Positions 15,948-25,558 of a stretch of 64,000 nt of DNA are shown here, one piece after another. Position 1 is the first letter of the stretch; each line of letters opens with the position of its first letter. The notes under the pieces were generated by a model. The model was not told where the DNA came from and ran no database searches. It saw nothing but the letters and a program-made list of their open reading frames with translations. The stretch comes from Petroclostridium xylanilyticum (GTDB taxonomy: Bacteria; Bacillota; Clostridia; SK-Y3). Made by a program: the position numbers and the translations under genes. The DNA lies in the NCBI RefSeq assembly GCF_002252565.1, contig NZ_NPML01000018.1, positions 1-64,000 of the forward strand, in the 5' to 3' direction.

Positions 15948-16879
15948 ATTATCATCCTTACTATATTAGGAATATCTTTAATTAACATTCTATACGCTTT
16001 TATAACCTCTCTAATATCTTTTAAAGATAATCTCATTATGCCTAATCCTATTCTTGACATTGGCTCGATAAATAAAGTAGCCAAAAATAATATTATAGCA
16101 GACCCTAAACTAAAATGTTTAAATCCATATAGAATCCTGCTTCTAATTGAATAAAATAAACGTGTAGCTTTTACTTGCTCAGAAGTCCCTCCACCTTTAT
16201 GAAAAGCTTGAACATTTGCTAAATACATGCTTTTGAATCCTATTTCTTTTACGCGATACGATAAATCTACTTCTTCAAAATATACAAAAAATCGTTCATC
16301 GAAACCACCCAATATTTCAAATAAACTTCTTCTAATCAGAAAAAATGCACCTATAACTTGATCAACTTCTAAATTTTTCTTATGATCCCATTCTAACATG
16401 TGATGGTTTAAGTTAGGAAATAGCTTATTAATTAGAAACATCTTTGAAATAAAGTATTTTGTTCTAGGAAAACGAGAACATGTACGTGTAACTTTTCCGA
16501 ATTCGTCTATAAGCTGAATACCGCATATTCCAACATCTGTATTCTTATCATCTTGCATAAATTTCATAGGAATATTTAAAGATTCCTCATATAATATAGT
16601 ATCCGGATTTAAAAACAATATGAAATCTGAATTACTTAATTTTGCTCCCTGATTGCATGCTGTTGCAAATCCTAGATTTGATTTGTTGCGAATGATTTCT
16701 AACGGAATATCTAATTTTAATAAATTTTTCAGAGAATCATCAGTTGAAGCATTATCGACTACAATTACCTTGTTCAGCTTAAAAGATTCTTTATTAGTAT
16801 TTTGTATAGATTCTAGACAATCATAAAGTTGTTTTCCTGCATTCCAATTAACAATAATAATATCTAATGTCTTTTTCAT
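15944..16879 (-). CDS. Glycosyltransferase family 2, rhamnosyltransferase-like
   Basis: 311 residues. The GT-A domain begins LDIIIVNWNAG and continues VIVVDNASTDDS, SNLGFATACNQG and LFLNPDT (DXD-type site), then GGFDERFFVYFEEVDLSYR. This pattern matches WbbL-like transferases, which often use dTDP-rhamnose; the adjacent rfb genes support that. A C-terminal hydrophobic stretch (IILFLATLFIEP) probably anchors it to the membrane. An IS element has inserted about 120 bases upstream. Confidence 0.87.
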   Translation of the reverse strand: MKKTLDIIIVNWNAGKQLYDCLESIQNTNKESFKLNKVIVVDNASTDDSLKNLLKLDIPLEIIRNKSNLGFATACNQGAKLSNSDFILFLNPDTILYEESLNIPMKFMQDDKNTDVGICGIQLIDEFGKVTRTCSRFPRTKYFISKMFLINKLFPNLNHHMLEWDHKKNLEVDQVIGAFFLIRRSLFEILGGFDERFFVYFEEVDLSYRVKEIGFKSMYLANVQAFHKGGGTSEQVKATRLFYSIRSRILYGFKHFSLGSAIILFLATLFIEPMSRIGLGIMRLSLKDIREVIKAYRMLIKDIPNIVRMII

Positions 16880-17002
16880 TCTAATCCCTCAATTATTTAT
16901 TAGTTTTTGTTTGATAACTAAGTAATACTATAACTACAAGAAACCTTTATTTTACTGGTTTATAGATTAGGATTTTATTTTCTTTTAAAAAACATTTAAA
17001 TC

Positions 17003-18511
17003 AATTGAGGATATTTCATAATTCAAAAATCAAGAATGTGGATAACATTTGCTAAAATAACTGAAAATGTGCAAAAAAAGGGTAGACTATCCCTGCAATA
17101 GATAGTTATCCACAATTATGAAGTTTCTAAATTAATGAAATATCATCTCCTGTTCTTTGATAATTAAATTATTAAGCTGCAATATTTTTTGATTGTTCTG
17201 CTTTTGCAATTCTTGCAGCAATAATTGCAATGCAGGTCAAGTCCACAAATACTTTTGCTTTTTTTAATCCTGCTACTCGTAGATTATTCAAAGCATAGTT
17301 TTCTTTTCCATTACCAAAGAAACGTTCAACAGATGTTCTTTCGTCATATAGATTATCCCATGCTTCTGTTCCTCGTAATGGATAAGAAATAAACCTTGGA
17401 TTGTCTTTGATTTTAACCTTGCCAACATACCCTGATTTTGCAGTGGTACACCAATTTGAACCCATAGGACAATTAGCTTTTCCGCAAGTATGAGGACATA
17501 ATAACCGAATGGTTCCATTATCATTGCCGCCATTCACATATGGAAAATTCATGGTGCAAACAAGTTGACCTTCCCAGTTGATGCCTTCAGGCGGAATTTT
17601 TGTATTTCTCCAATTAATGGATATGATGGCTTGAGCACCAAGCAATATGGCATGCTGATAGATGGCTGGTGTATCATAGCCTGTATCCATAATGTAATAT
17701 GATGGTTTGAATAAGTTTTCATAATCTTCTTTAAGCTTATTCATGAGTGGTATTGCCATTACCATATCTGCTATATTTGCAGGGGTTATGATATACCCTA
17801 ATGGTATACCGCTTGTTGTATCAACTACGGCGTGCATCTTCCAGCCAAACCATTTTATCATATTACCGTTGGTATCTTGCTTGGCACCCCAGTGAGGAAA
17901 CTCAGGATTGTTTTCTGGTATCCTCGATTTTGGTATAGCATGCTCAAAAGCATCAATTTTTGATGCATCAATAGAAACGTGAGTACCATCAATAAGTCCC
18001 AAGGTTTTAGCTCTACGTACCATTCGGTGAAAAGTCTTTTCAAGCACATTTGTTTTAGAAAGCTTTTCAATAAATCTTGAAAAAGTTGCTGCACTGGGTG
18101 TTTTACCAACAGCATCAAAACCACAGGTTACTCTTAAAACAGGGTCGGTTTTTAACCTTTTAACCAATGCCTTAACGGTAGGAAGTTGTTCAATCTGCAT
18201 TGCAAGCAAGGCATTGAGCAAGCTGGAATATGAAAAACCTTTAGGACCTCGCTTGCTGGCATCAATTTTAAAAGCTTCAAGCATAATTGAATAATCAACA
18301 AATGTTAAAATAGCTTGTAATTTTGTTAATGGTTGAATTTCTAAAATTTGATCTAAAGTAAATAATGTTGTTTGCCGATACATAATTCGTAGTTTACTCC
18401 TTTCTGTGGATTATTTGGACGAATTATTTATCGGATTGGGGTAAACTATTTTTTATACCCTTTTCTAATCCTTTGATTTCAAGGGTTAGAAATTATGAAA
18501 TTAACTCAATT
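17003..18511 (-). mobile_element. IS element with DUF772/DDE transposase (IS1182/IS4-like), about 1.51 kb
   Basis: Inverted ends at 17003-17023 and 18491-18511 share AATTGAG and TTTCATAATT, 18 of 21 bases matching. One intact transposase gene lies between them. A clear target duplication was not identified, so the outer limits could shift by a few bases. It sits between the polymerase gene and the GT2 gene and may break the polysaccharide operon or drive its distal part. Confidence 0.8.
17172..18383 (-). CDS. DDE transposase (DUF772 N-terminal domain)
   Basis: 403 residues. The N-terminal DUF772-like helical region (GFSYSSLLNALLAMQIEQLP, SAATFSRFIEKL) is followed by an RNase-H-like DDE domain: LIDGTHVSIDAS, YYIMDTGYDTPAIYQ and the late YDERTSVERFFG. 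A cysteine cluster (CPHTCGKANCPMG) is also present. The frame is complete, so the element may be active. IS1182 or a related IS4/IS5 group is likely; the exact family needs comparison. Confidence 0.9.
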   Translation of the reverse strand: MYRQTTLFTLDQILEIQPLTKLQAILTFVDYSIMLEAFKIDASKRGPKGFSYSSLLNALLAMQIEQLPTVKALVKRLKTDPVLRVTCGFDAVGKTPSAATFSRFIEKLSKTNVLEKTFHRMVRRAKTLGLIDGTHVSIDASKIDAFEHAIPKSRIPENNPEFPHWGAKQDTNGNMIKWFGWKMHAVVDTTSGIPLGYIITPANIADMVMAIPLMNKLKEDYENLFKPSYYIMDTGYDTPAIYQHAILLGAQAIISINWRNTKIPPEGINWEGQLVCTMNFPYVNGGNDNGTIRLLCPHTCGKANCPMGSNWCTTAKSGYVGKVKIKDNPRFISYPLRGTEAWDNLYDERTSVERFFGNGKENYALNNLRVAGLKKAKVFVDLTCIAIIAARIAKAEQSKNIAA

Positions 18512-18555
18512 AATATAAACATATATAATAGAAAAATGATAGAAAAATGCCTATT

Positions 18556-19788
18556 TTATATTTTGATTTCTCTTAGTTTTTTCTTTTGATAATATATCTC
18601 TGAAAATATCTTTAAAATGATAATAATAAATGCATAATATATCCAACTTAAATACTTAAACGTATATTCAAAAAAAGATATTATTAAAGGAAATAATAGA
18701 AGACTATAATAAACACTTATCAAGAGATTAGCCTTTCTCACTTGAATATAAAGTAGCTTATAAAAAATTCCTAAAAATAGTGGGATAAAAAACACTCCAA
18801 TAATACCAAAATCTAAGTATGGATCGCTTATTACAGTAAATACATTAAAAGCGTTTCGTTCTAAGAAAATAATCTCAGCTTTTGGCACAATTCTCTCATT
18901 AGTAAAGATATTAAAAATCTTTATTATTGGATAAAATACATTTTTTCCTTTTCCATGTCCTGCATAACTTAAAATATATTTGTCAAAAGCTATTATTGGA
19001 TATCCCAAATAACTCATAAATGTTGATATAAAATTCTCTTGAATTTTTCCTGTTGCAATACCGAATATCCAAAAACTGATTATTAAAAAAATACTTACTA
19101 ATATAAACGGTTTGGATTTTATTTTCGATTTTTTCTCAAAATATCTGTAACGAATGAAATAACTTGCTAAAATACTAATTATAGCGGCAAACAAACTCGT
19201 TCTTGCCATTGTAAATATACTAGAAAAACACCATATCATAACTAATAAGACTAATTTGTTTCTTTTTATATTCCAAGATTGATTATTTATAATTGCTAGT
19301 AAAGTAGCCACATGAAAGAATAAAAATAAATGCTGCCCATAAAGAATTTTCCCCTCTACAGTATTAGCATATCTTAGATTAAAAAAATAACTTCCTGGAC
19401 CAGTTATCGCGTATCTAAATGCAAAAAAAAGATCTATGAAAAAACCTATTAAACCAATAATAAAAAATAGTTTTATAACTGTTATATATATATTGTTATT
19501 ATGGATTGCGTTTTGTTTGCTATAGTCACTTCTTTTAATAAATATTAATGACAAATAGAAATAACCTATCATAAATGATAGTATAGCTAACAGATATAAA
19601 AGATACGTCTGATTGTTCAAAACAGGTATTGATTTATATTTGTAATAGTAGAAGAAATAACTCAAGTAACCAATGCTTAAGGATAGTACATATATATGCA
19701 CAGGATTTAAAAAATCCCTAATTCTAATAGAATATATAACAGTTAATATATAAATAATTAAAATTAATACTAATGTTATTTCCGCCAT
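18556..19788 (-). CDS. Wzy-like oligosaccharide repeat-unit polymerase
   Basis: A 410-residue, very hydrophobic protein with about 11-12 predicted membrane helices, strongly A/T-biased codons and a basic C-terminus. It resembles O-antigen/capsule polymerases annotated as oligosaccharide repeat unit polymerase: a long outer loop near the C-terminal half (SYAGHGKGKNVFYPI) is followed by DPYLDFGIIGVFFIPLFLG. Such proteins join lipid-linked repeat units at the outer face of the membrane. No clean ribosome site was seen at its ATG. It lies between two gene relics and the IS element. Confidence 0.78.
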   Translation of the reverse strand: MAEITLVLILIIYILTVIYSIRIRDFLNPVHIYVLSLSIGYLSYFFYYYKYKSIPVLNNQTYLLYLLAILSFMIGYFYLSLIFIKRSDYSKQNAIHNNNIYITVIKLFFIIGLIGFFIDLFFAFRYAITGPGSYFFNLRYANTVEGKILYGQHLFLFFHVATLLAIINNQSWNIKRNKLVLLVMIWCFSSIFTMARTSLFAAIISILASYFIRYRYFEKKSKIKSKPFILVSIFLIISFWIFGIATGKIQENFISTFMSYLGYPIIAFDKYILSYAGHGKGKNVFYPIIKIFNIFTNERIVPKAEIIFLERNAFNVFTVISDPYLDFGIIGVFFIPLFLGIFYKLLYIQVRKANLLISVYYSLLLFPLIISFFEYTFKYLSWIYYAFIIIILKIFSEIYYQKKKLREIKI

Positions 19789-19900
19789 TTAACAACATAC
19801 CTCTACTTTTCTAATTTAGTTAAAAAATCTACTTAATATATTTTTAACTTAAATTTTTAGCTAATATTGAGAGCCTATCTATTTTCACAATTACTAGACA

Positions 19901-19960
19901 TTACATTTTACTGTAATATTCTCTATACCAACTAATAAATTTATCTATCCCATCGATAAG
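19901..19960 (-). pseudogene. C-terminal relic of a nucleotide-sugar epimerase/dehydratase
   Basis: The minus strand encodes LIDGIDKFISWYREYYSKM followed by TAA, which closely resembles the ends of SDR nucleotide-sugar epimerases (…EGIxKFVEWYKEYY). The upstream part of the gene is missing and replaced by repeat-like DNA beginning AAGGGGACTGTC. Confidence 0.6.
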
Positions 19961-20063
19961 ATGAACCAAGGGGACTGTCTCTGAAACTGCTAAAAAAGTA
20001 CTTGTTTTGAAAAAATACTAACGAAGTTATGCGAGTTTCAGGCCTCAATTTTCAGAAAAACAT

Positions 20064-20083
20064 GACTTTTTCAGTGGTTTCGG
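20064..20083. repeat. GACTTTTTCAGTGGTTTCGG repeat, degenerate copy
   Basis: Shares its core with 26346-26388 and 53976-54013. It lies between the two gene relics and may mark the deletion or insertion joint. Confidence 0.7.
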
Positions 20084-20112
20084 CTTGTTTCGCTGGTTTT
20101 CTGCGATATTAT

Positions 20113-20190
20113 TCATAGTGGTAAAGATTTTTCTATTAATTTTTCAGCTCCTCCAGAATCTAAATTGTTTATAATATGAAGTACTTTCAA
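20113..20190 (-). pseudogene. N-terminal relic of a GT4 glycosyltransferase
   Basis: TTG with AGGGTGAT upstream starts the frame MKVLHIINNLDSGGAEKLIE, the classic beginning of group 1 glycosyltransferases, but a TGA comes after 25 codons and no homologous continuation follows. The ribosome site and start survive, so a short useless peptide could still be made. Confidence 0.7.
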
Positions 20191-20263
20191 ATATATCACC
20201 CTTTAAGTTTACTTAGCTTTAAAATTTGAACTTCGTCATTTAATAAAGTAGCTTTAATCTATT

Positions 20264-21238
20264 TTAAATCTTATCCATATACCACTTAACAGCCTCAGTA
20301 AACCCTTTAATAAAATCCCAATCTGGTTTATATCCTAATAGTTTTTCTGCCTTTGATATATCCGCCAAGCTATGTTTAATATCCCCTGCACGTGGTGCTA
20401 CATACTTAGGTTTCAAATTAGCGCCTAAATGCTTACACATTAAATTATACATCTGATTTACAGTAAATCTTTCACCATAGGCAATGTTATAAGCTTGTCC
20501 ACAAGCTATTTTTTGTGCTAAACAAGATTTTAGATTTGCTTCAATGACATTTTCTATATATGTAAAATCTCGTGATTGTTCACCATCCCCATATATTTCA
20601 ACTTGTTCTCCATTTTTCAATGCTTTAATGAACTTTGGGATTACTGCAGCATATTGTGAGTATGGATCTTGCCTACGTCCAAATACATTGAAATATCTTA
20701 ATCCTATACATCCTAAACCATAGACTTCTGTATAAAGCTTACCGTACTGTTCATTTACCTTTTTTGTTAGAGCGTAAGGCGATAATATATTTCCTTCCTC
20801 ACCTTCTACTTTGGGAAGTTTTTTTGAATCTCCATAAACTGACGAAGATGAAGCATAGACAAACCGTTTTATTCCTAATTGTCTAGCTGCTTCCATCATA
20901 TTAGAAGTACCTTTAATGTTATTATCCTCATAAATTAATGGCTCTTTCATCGAACGTGGAACTGATCCTAAAGCAGCTTGATGGAGTACATAATCAATTC
21001 CATCGCATGCCCTTAAACAAATTTCAAAATTCCGAATATCTCCTTCAATAAATTCATAGTTAGGATTATTAAGAAACTCTTCTACGTTTTCTTTTTTGCC
21101 TGTTGAAAAATTATCGAGGCCACGAACTTGATAACCCATATTAAGTAATGCTTCAACAAGATTAGAACCAATAAATCCTGCAGCGCCTGTTACTAAAAAC
21201 TTTGTTTCCTTAGGAAAAATAACATTTTCATATCCCAT
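20264..21238 (-). CDS. UDP-N-acetylglucosamine/-uronate C4-epimerase (WbpP/TviC-like)
   Basis: A 324-residue extended SDR enzyme: GAAGFIG at 18-24 binds NAD, and Y155/K159 form the catalytic pair in SPYALTK. The early NFSTGKKEN, ALGSVPRS and NVFGRRQDPYSQYAAVIPKF segments match the WbpP/TviC group that epimerises UDP-GlcNAc or UDP-GlcNAcA. With the TviB-like dehydrogenase immediately upstream (one-base gap), the predicted output is UDP-GalNAcA, as in Vi-antigen synthesis; the substrate order is inferred. ATG has GGAGG seven bases upstream. Confidence 0.88.
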   Translation of the reverse strand: MGYENVIFPKETKFLVTGAAGFIGSNLVEALLNMGYQVRGLDNFSTGKKENVEEFLNNPNYEFIEGDIRNFEICLRACDGIDYVLHQAALGSVPRSMKEPLIYEDNNIKGTSNMMEAARQLGIKRFVYASSSSVYGDSKKLPKVEGEEGNILSPYALTKKVNEQYGKLYTEVYGLGCIGLRYFNVFGRRQDPYSQYAAVIPKFIKALKNGEQVEIYGDGEQSRDFTYIENVIEANLKSCLAQKIACGQAYNIAYGERFTVNQMYNLMCKHLGANLKPKYVAPRAGDIKHSLADISKAEKLLGYKPDWDFIKGFTEAVKWYMDKI

Positions 21239-21239
21239 C

Positions 21240-22616
21240 TTACAGCCTCCAGTATAAGTAGTTCATATCCTCTGCTTCCTTGCGATCAAAAATTCCTTTT
21301 ACATCAATTAAAACTTGTTTGCCATTATCACAATTATTATCTAATATTGCTGCTACTTCTTCTAATACTTCATTATTTTGTTCATAATAATCTTTATACA
21401 ACTCTTTTAAATCTTCTAATTTAATGTTTGTAAATTCTTCATGGGCTACAGCAACAACTACTGCATCAACATCTTTAATTTCTTCTATGTTGTATAACTC
21501 TATTCCATATTCTTCTTTTACTTCTTTTTGATCTGCTACAGGGTCTACTACTTGAACTTCAACCCCATATTCTTTTAGTTCTTGTATAATATCTACAACC
21601 TTAGTATTACGACTATCAGGGCAGTTTTCCTTGAAGGTAATGCCCAGTATTGCTACTTTAGCTCCTTTTATTTGTTTATTGGCTTGTATCATTTTTTTTA
21701 CTGTATTTTCTGCTACATATTTACCCATATCATCATTAATCTTTCTTCCAGCAAGTATTATCTGTGAATGATATCCTATCTGCTCTGCTTTATATGTAAG
21801 ATAATATGGGTCAACACCTATACAATGTCCTCCAACAAGACCCGGGCTAAACTTTAAGAAATTCCACTTGGTTCCTGCAGCCTCTAATACTGCCTTTGTA
21901 TCGATTCCCATTTTATTGAATATAATGGAAAGTTCATTCATAAATGCAATGTTGATATCTCTTTGAGAGTTTTCGATTACCTTTGCTGCTTCGGCTACCT
22001 TTATACTTTCTGCTCTGTGCACTCCAGCTTCAACTACCATTTCATAAACTTTAGCTATTTCCTCTAATGATTCATCATCCATTCCGGATACAACTTTAAC
22101 TATGGTTTCAAGTCTATGAGCCTTATCACCCGGATTAATTCTTTCAGGAGAATAGCCTACTTTGAAGTCCAAACCACATTTTAATCCTGATTCTTCTTCT
22201 AATATAGATACGCATATATCCTCTGTAACTCCTGGAAATACTGTAGATTCATATACTACTATAGAACCTTTAGTAAGATTTCTTCCGACAGTCCTACTAG
22301 CCCCTATTACAGGTCTTAAATCAGGAGTTTTATCAGGATTTATTGGCGTTGGTACTGCCACAATATGAAATTTAGCCTCTTTTAAATATTTTTCTTCCCA
22401 AGTAAAAAATGCAGTAGTTTCTTTTAAAGCTTTATTTCCAACTTCATTTGTTACATCTATTGCTTTTAAATATTGCTCTACTTTTTCTTTATTTATGTCA
22501 AATCCTATAACAGATGCTTTTTTTGCAAATGCTATGGCTAAAGGCATACCTACATAGCCTAGACCTATTACTGAAATTTTTTCTTTTCTGCTTTTTATTT
22601 GCTCATATAAATTCAT
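21240..22616 (-). CDS. UDP-GlcNAc/GalNAc 6-dehydrogenase (TviB/WbpO-like)
   Basis: About 458 residues of the UDP-sugar dehydrogenase family, which oxidises C6 twice to a uronic acid. Seen: NAD-binding VIGLGYVGMPLA near residue 17, the middle-domain STVFPGVTE, and GGHCIGVDPYY with catalytic cysteine C265. GYSPERINPGDKAHR marks the WbpO/TviB subgroup. ATG at 22616 is preferred over GTG at 22625: it has GAGGT seven bases upstream and forms an ATGA overlap with the preceding glycosyltransferase stop. Confidence 0.9.
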   Translation of the reverse strand: MNLYEQIKSRKEKISVIGLGYVGMPLAIAFAKKASVIGFDINKEKVEQYLKAIDVTNEVGNKALKETTAFFTWEEKYLKEAKFHIVAVPTPINPDKTPDLRPVIGASRTVGRNLTKGSIVVYESTVFPGVTEDICVSILEEESGLKCGLDFKVGYSPERINPGDKAHRLETIVKVVSGMDDESLEEIAKVYEMVVEAGVHRAESIKVAEAAKVIENSQRDINIAFMNELSIIFNKMGIDTKAVLEAAGTKWNFLKFSPGLVGGHCIGVDPYYLTYKAEQIGYHSQIILAGRKINDDMGKYVAENTVKKMIQANKQIKGAKVAILGITFKENCPDSRNTKVVDIIQELKEYGVEVQVVDPVADQKEVKEEYGIELYNIEEIKDVDAVVVAVAHEEFTNIKLEDLKELYKDYYEQNNEVLEEVAAILDNNCDNGKQVLIDVKGIFDRKEAEDMNYLYWRL

Positions 22617-23731
22617 TTTTGACACCTCTTGTTCAAGATATCGTTTATAACTTTCATATATTCATTTATAACTATATTTCTATCAAATTCAGCTTCAACT
22701 TTTTTTCTAGAATTTATACCCATAAGGTCTTTTTCTTTACTATCTAATCCTATAAATTGAATAAGCTTATTTTCTAATGATACTGCTGACCTAGCTTCAA
22801 ACAAATAGCCATTATATCCATCTTCTATAATTTCTTTACATCCTGGTATATTAGAAGCTATAAGGGGTTTGCCCATAGCTGCTCCTTCTAATAGGACATT
22901 TGACATCCCCTCATGATATGAAGGATTTACTATACAATCTGCTTCCCTAATTTCGTTTCTTACATCATTGGATATTCCGAGATATTTTATTCTGGAATTT
23001 TTATTGTTTAAAATAATATCTTTGTATTTTTCTTCCTCAAATGAACCTAATATTTGAAATTCAATATTCGGATATTTTTTAGTTAAAATTTCTGCTACTT
23101 CAAGATATTCTTCTATTCCTTTTTCTTTCATTATTCTTCCTATGAATAAAAATCTGATTATTCCATCTTGATTTTCTTTTTCCATAGGCTTGAATTTATC
23201 AATATTAACTCCTGAACCTGGTATTATTTTTGTTTTATCGTGGTCTACCATTTTATTTGAAACAAATAATGAATAGTTGCTTTCATTTTGGAAAAATACA
23301 AATTTTGCTTTTTTACAAGCATATTTATATAATCTAATAACTATATGTCTTAAATTTGCATCAGTCAGGGATGTTCCTATTCCAGTTATATTCATCATTA
23401 CAGGCTTTTTTTGTCTACTCGCTGCATATGTACCATATATATTAGGTTTGATTGTATATGTTAAAACAACATCCGGATTTACCTCTTTAAGTATTTTTTT
23501 ATATTCTTTAATTAACTTTAAATCTTCAAAAGGGTTTATTCCTCTTCTATTAATGTGGGTGTGTATATATTTAGCTCCCGATTCTATAATTAACTTTACT
23601 TTTTTATCTTCTATTGTTTCAGGTAGTGAAAAGAAAACTTCATTACCTCTATTTATTAATTCTTTTATCAATTCAAATCTAAAATTATATAAACCTACTG
23701 CATTATTAGCTAATATTAAAATCTTCTTCAT
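22613..23731 (-). CDS. PglA-like GT4 glycosyltransferase
   Basis: 372 residues with a GT-B fold: MKKILILANNAVGLYNFRFE, VVLTYTIKPNIYG, VMMNITGIGT, then FLFIGRIMKEKGIEEYL and NPSYHEGMSNVLLEGAAMGK. It resembles PglA/GalNAc transferases that add HexNAc to undecaprenyl-linked bacillosamine. The surrounding PglC/D/E/F-type genes support this. It has ATGA overlaps with both neighbours, indicating tight coupling. Confidence 0.87.
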   Translation of the reverse strand: MKKILILANNAVGLYNFRFELIKELINRGNEVFFSLPETIEDKKVKLIIESGAKYIHTHINRRGINPFEDLKLIKEYKKILKEVNPDVVLTYTIKPNIYGTYAASRQKKPVMMNITGIGTSLTDANLRHIVIRLYKYACKKAKFVFFQNESNYSLFVSNKMVDHDKTKIIPGSGVNIDKFKPMEKENQDGIIRFLFIGRIMKEKGIEEYLEVAEILTKKYPNIEFQILGSFEEEKYKDIILNNKNSRIKYLGISNDVRNEIREADCIVNPSYHEGMSNVLLEGAAMGKPLIASNIPGCKEIIEDGYNGYLFEARSAVSLENKLIQFIGLDSKEKDLMGINSRKKVEAEFDRNIVINEYMKVINDILNKRCQK

Positions 23732-24909
23732 CTTACCACTCTATTCTTGTATATTCTTAACCTCTCTACCACTATCTCCACATCTTCATCTGCTAAATTA
23801 CTACTACAAGGCACATTTATCAAATTCTTTTCATAATAATACGCCTTTTCAATCTTATAAGCCTGATTCTCCATATACGGCTTTTGCTTATGTATTAATC
23901 CCCAAAGAGGTCTTGTTTGAATATGGTTATCATTTAACTTTCTTAATAGTTCATCCCTATCCATTCCATATTTCTCTTTATCTACTATCACCGAATAAAA
24001 CCAGTGGTTTGCCCTTGTGTCCGACCTAAAAGATAATAAAGTTAGACCTTCTATGTTTTCTATGGCTTCTTTATACAACTTATAATTTCTAATCTTGGTT
24101 TCAATAAAACCTTCTAATCTATCTATCTGGTCTACTCCAAAGGCAGCCTGTATATTGGTCATACGGTAATTATATCCCACTTCATCATGGATGAAGTATA
24201 GTGGGTCTGTTTTGGCTTGGACAGATAAAAAAGCTACCTTATCAAGTAACTCTTTATCATTAGAAACTACCATTCCACCGCCACCGGTGGTAATAATCTT
24301 ATTGGCATTGAAGGAATATACGCCTATATCTCCAATAGTCCCACAATACCTTTCTGCATATTTACCCTCAAGATAATATGACCCAATGGCTTCTGTAGCA
24401 TCTTCTATTACTCTTAAATTGTATTTTTCCTTAATCTCCATTAGTTTTTCTATATTTGCCGGGTTACCGAAAACATGAACAACTATAACTGCTTTTATTA
24501 CTTTATTAGTTTTTTTATTCATCAATTTTCCATCAATATAATAACACTCATTTTCTAAAAATTCTTCCAGCTTGTCCATATCCATATTGAGGGTATCGTC
24601 ACAATCCATAAATACGGGTTCTGCTCCCACATATCTTACAGGGTTTACTGCTGCTATAAATGTTACTGTAGGAACAACGACTTCATCACCCGACCCTATT
24701 CCAAGGACTCTTAATGCAAGATGTAGTCCTGCTGTACCGCTCTGGCAGGATACTGCCTTTTCTACTCCTACATATTTGGCTGTCTTTTCTTCAAATTCTT
24801 TTATAAATCTTCCTCCGGTAGATACCCAACCTGTTTCTATAGTTTCTTTGATGTTTTTTAGGATGTCTAGTGAAAGGTTTGGAACTGAAAGAGGTATGAC
24901 TTTATTCAT
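23728..24909 (-). CDS. DegT/DnrJ/EryC1/StrS aminotransferase (PglE/LegC-like)
   Basis: 393 residues of the PLP sugar aminotransferase family that aminates a 4-keto sugar nucleotide. WVSTGGRFIKEFE, CQSGTAGLHLALR and the PLP lysine K204 in FNANKIITTGGGG are visible, with a C-terminal RPLWGLIHKQKPY. The extended insertion around CYYIDGKLMNKKTNKV resembles the LegC/PglE group. ATG at 24909 is chosen from the GGAGTG spacing; GTG at 24918 would overlap the upstream stop. Its likely substrate is the 4-keto product of the PglF-type dehydratase. Confidence 0.9.
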   Translation of the reverse strand: MNKVIPLSVPNLSLDILKNIKETIETGWVSTGGRFIKEFEEKTAKYVGVEKAVSCQSGTAGLHLALRVLGIGSGDEVVVPTVTFIAAVNPVRYVGAEPVFMDCDDTLNMDMDKLEEFLENECYYIDGKLMNKKTNKVIKAVIVVHVFGNPANIEKLMEIKEKYNLRVIEDATEAIGSYYLEGKYAERYCGTIGDIGVYSFNANKIITTGGGGMVVSNDKELLDKVAFLSVQAKTDPLYFIHDEVGYNYRMTNIQAAFGVDQIDRLEGFIETKIRNYKLYKEAIENIEGLTLLSFRSDTRANHWFYSVIVDKEKYGMDRDELLRKLNDNHIQTRPLWGLIHKQKPYMENQAYKIEKAYYYEKNLINVPCSSNLADEDVEIVVERLRIYKNRVVR

Positions 24910-24914
24910 TTTGA

Positions 24915-25544
24915 TCACTCCATACGTTTTTTAAAAACTGCCGGTACTCCTGCAAACATAACATTGTCAGGAATATTTTTAGTAACTGCTGCTCCAGCTG
25001 CAATAATTACGTTTTTGCCAATTGTAGTATTATTTGCAACACTTGATCCAATACAAACCCAAGTACATTTACCTATATTTACTGTACCTCCTATATGTAC
25101 ACCTGGAGATATATGTACACCATCCTCTAAAGTACAATCATGGTCGATGCTGGCTGAAGTGTTTATAATACATCCTCTTCCAATATTCGTGTTGGCATTA
25201 ATTACTGCCCCTGCCATAACAACTGTGCCTTCATCAATATTGCTTGTTTTACTAACAAAACTAAAAGGATGAATAATAACTGGTATAATAAATCCTGCTT
25301 TAGATAATCGTTCAATCCACTCTAGCCTTAATTTGTTATTTCCAATGGCTACAAAAATATGTTGAAATTCTTCTCTAAAAGACGTATAGCTATTTAATTT
25401 TCCAACAATAGGTATTCCTGCCACTTCTTCAAGTTCTTTTCTATCATCTAAAAATGCTATTTGTTCCCATTGTCCAGTCGCCAACGCTGTTTCAGCAATA
25501 ACTTTCCCGTGACCGCCTGCACCTAAAATTAATAGTTTAGACAT
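24915..25544 (-). CDS. PglD-like sugar O/N-acetyltransferase (NeuD/PglD family)
   Basis: 209 residues. A Rossmann-like start (MSKLLILGAGGHGKVIAE) is followed by a left-handed beta-helix of hexapeptide repeats (INANTNIGRGCIINTSASI, GVHISPGVHIGG). H135 in SIDHDCTLED is the expected catalytic histidine. The family acetylates the 4-amino group of UDP-4-amino sugars in bacillosamine synthesis. ATG at 25544 has GGTGGT upstream; the frame extends to 25562 and overlaps the PglC-type gene by 4 bases if the longer start is used. Confidence 0.9.
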   Translation of the reverse strand: MSKLLILGAGGHGKVIAETALATGQWEQIAFLDDRKELEEVAGIPIVGKLNSYTSFREEFQHIFVAIGNNKLRLEWIERLSKAGFIIPVIIHPFSFVSKTSNIDEGTVVMAGAVINANTNIGRGCIINTSASIDHDCTLEDGVHISPGVHIGGTVNIGKCTWVCIGSSVANNTTIGKNVIIAAGAAVTKNIPDNVMFAGVPAVFKKRME

Positions 25545-25558
25545 TTCATTACCACCAA

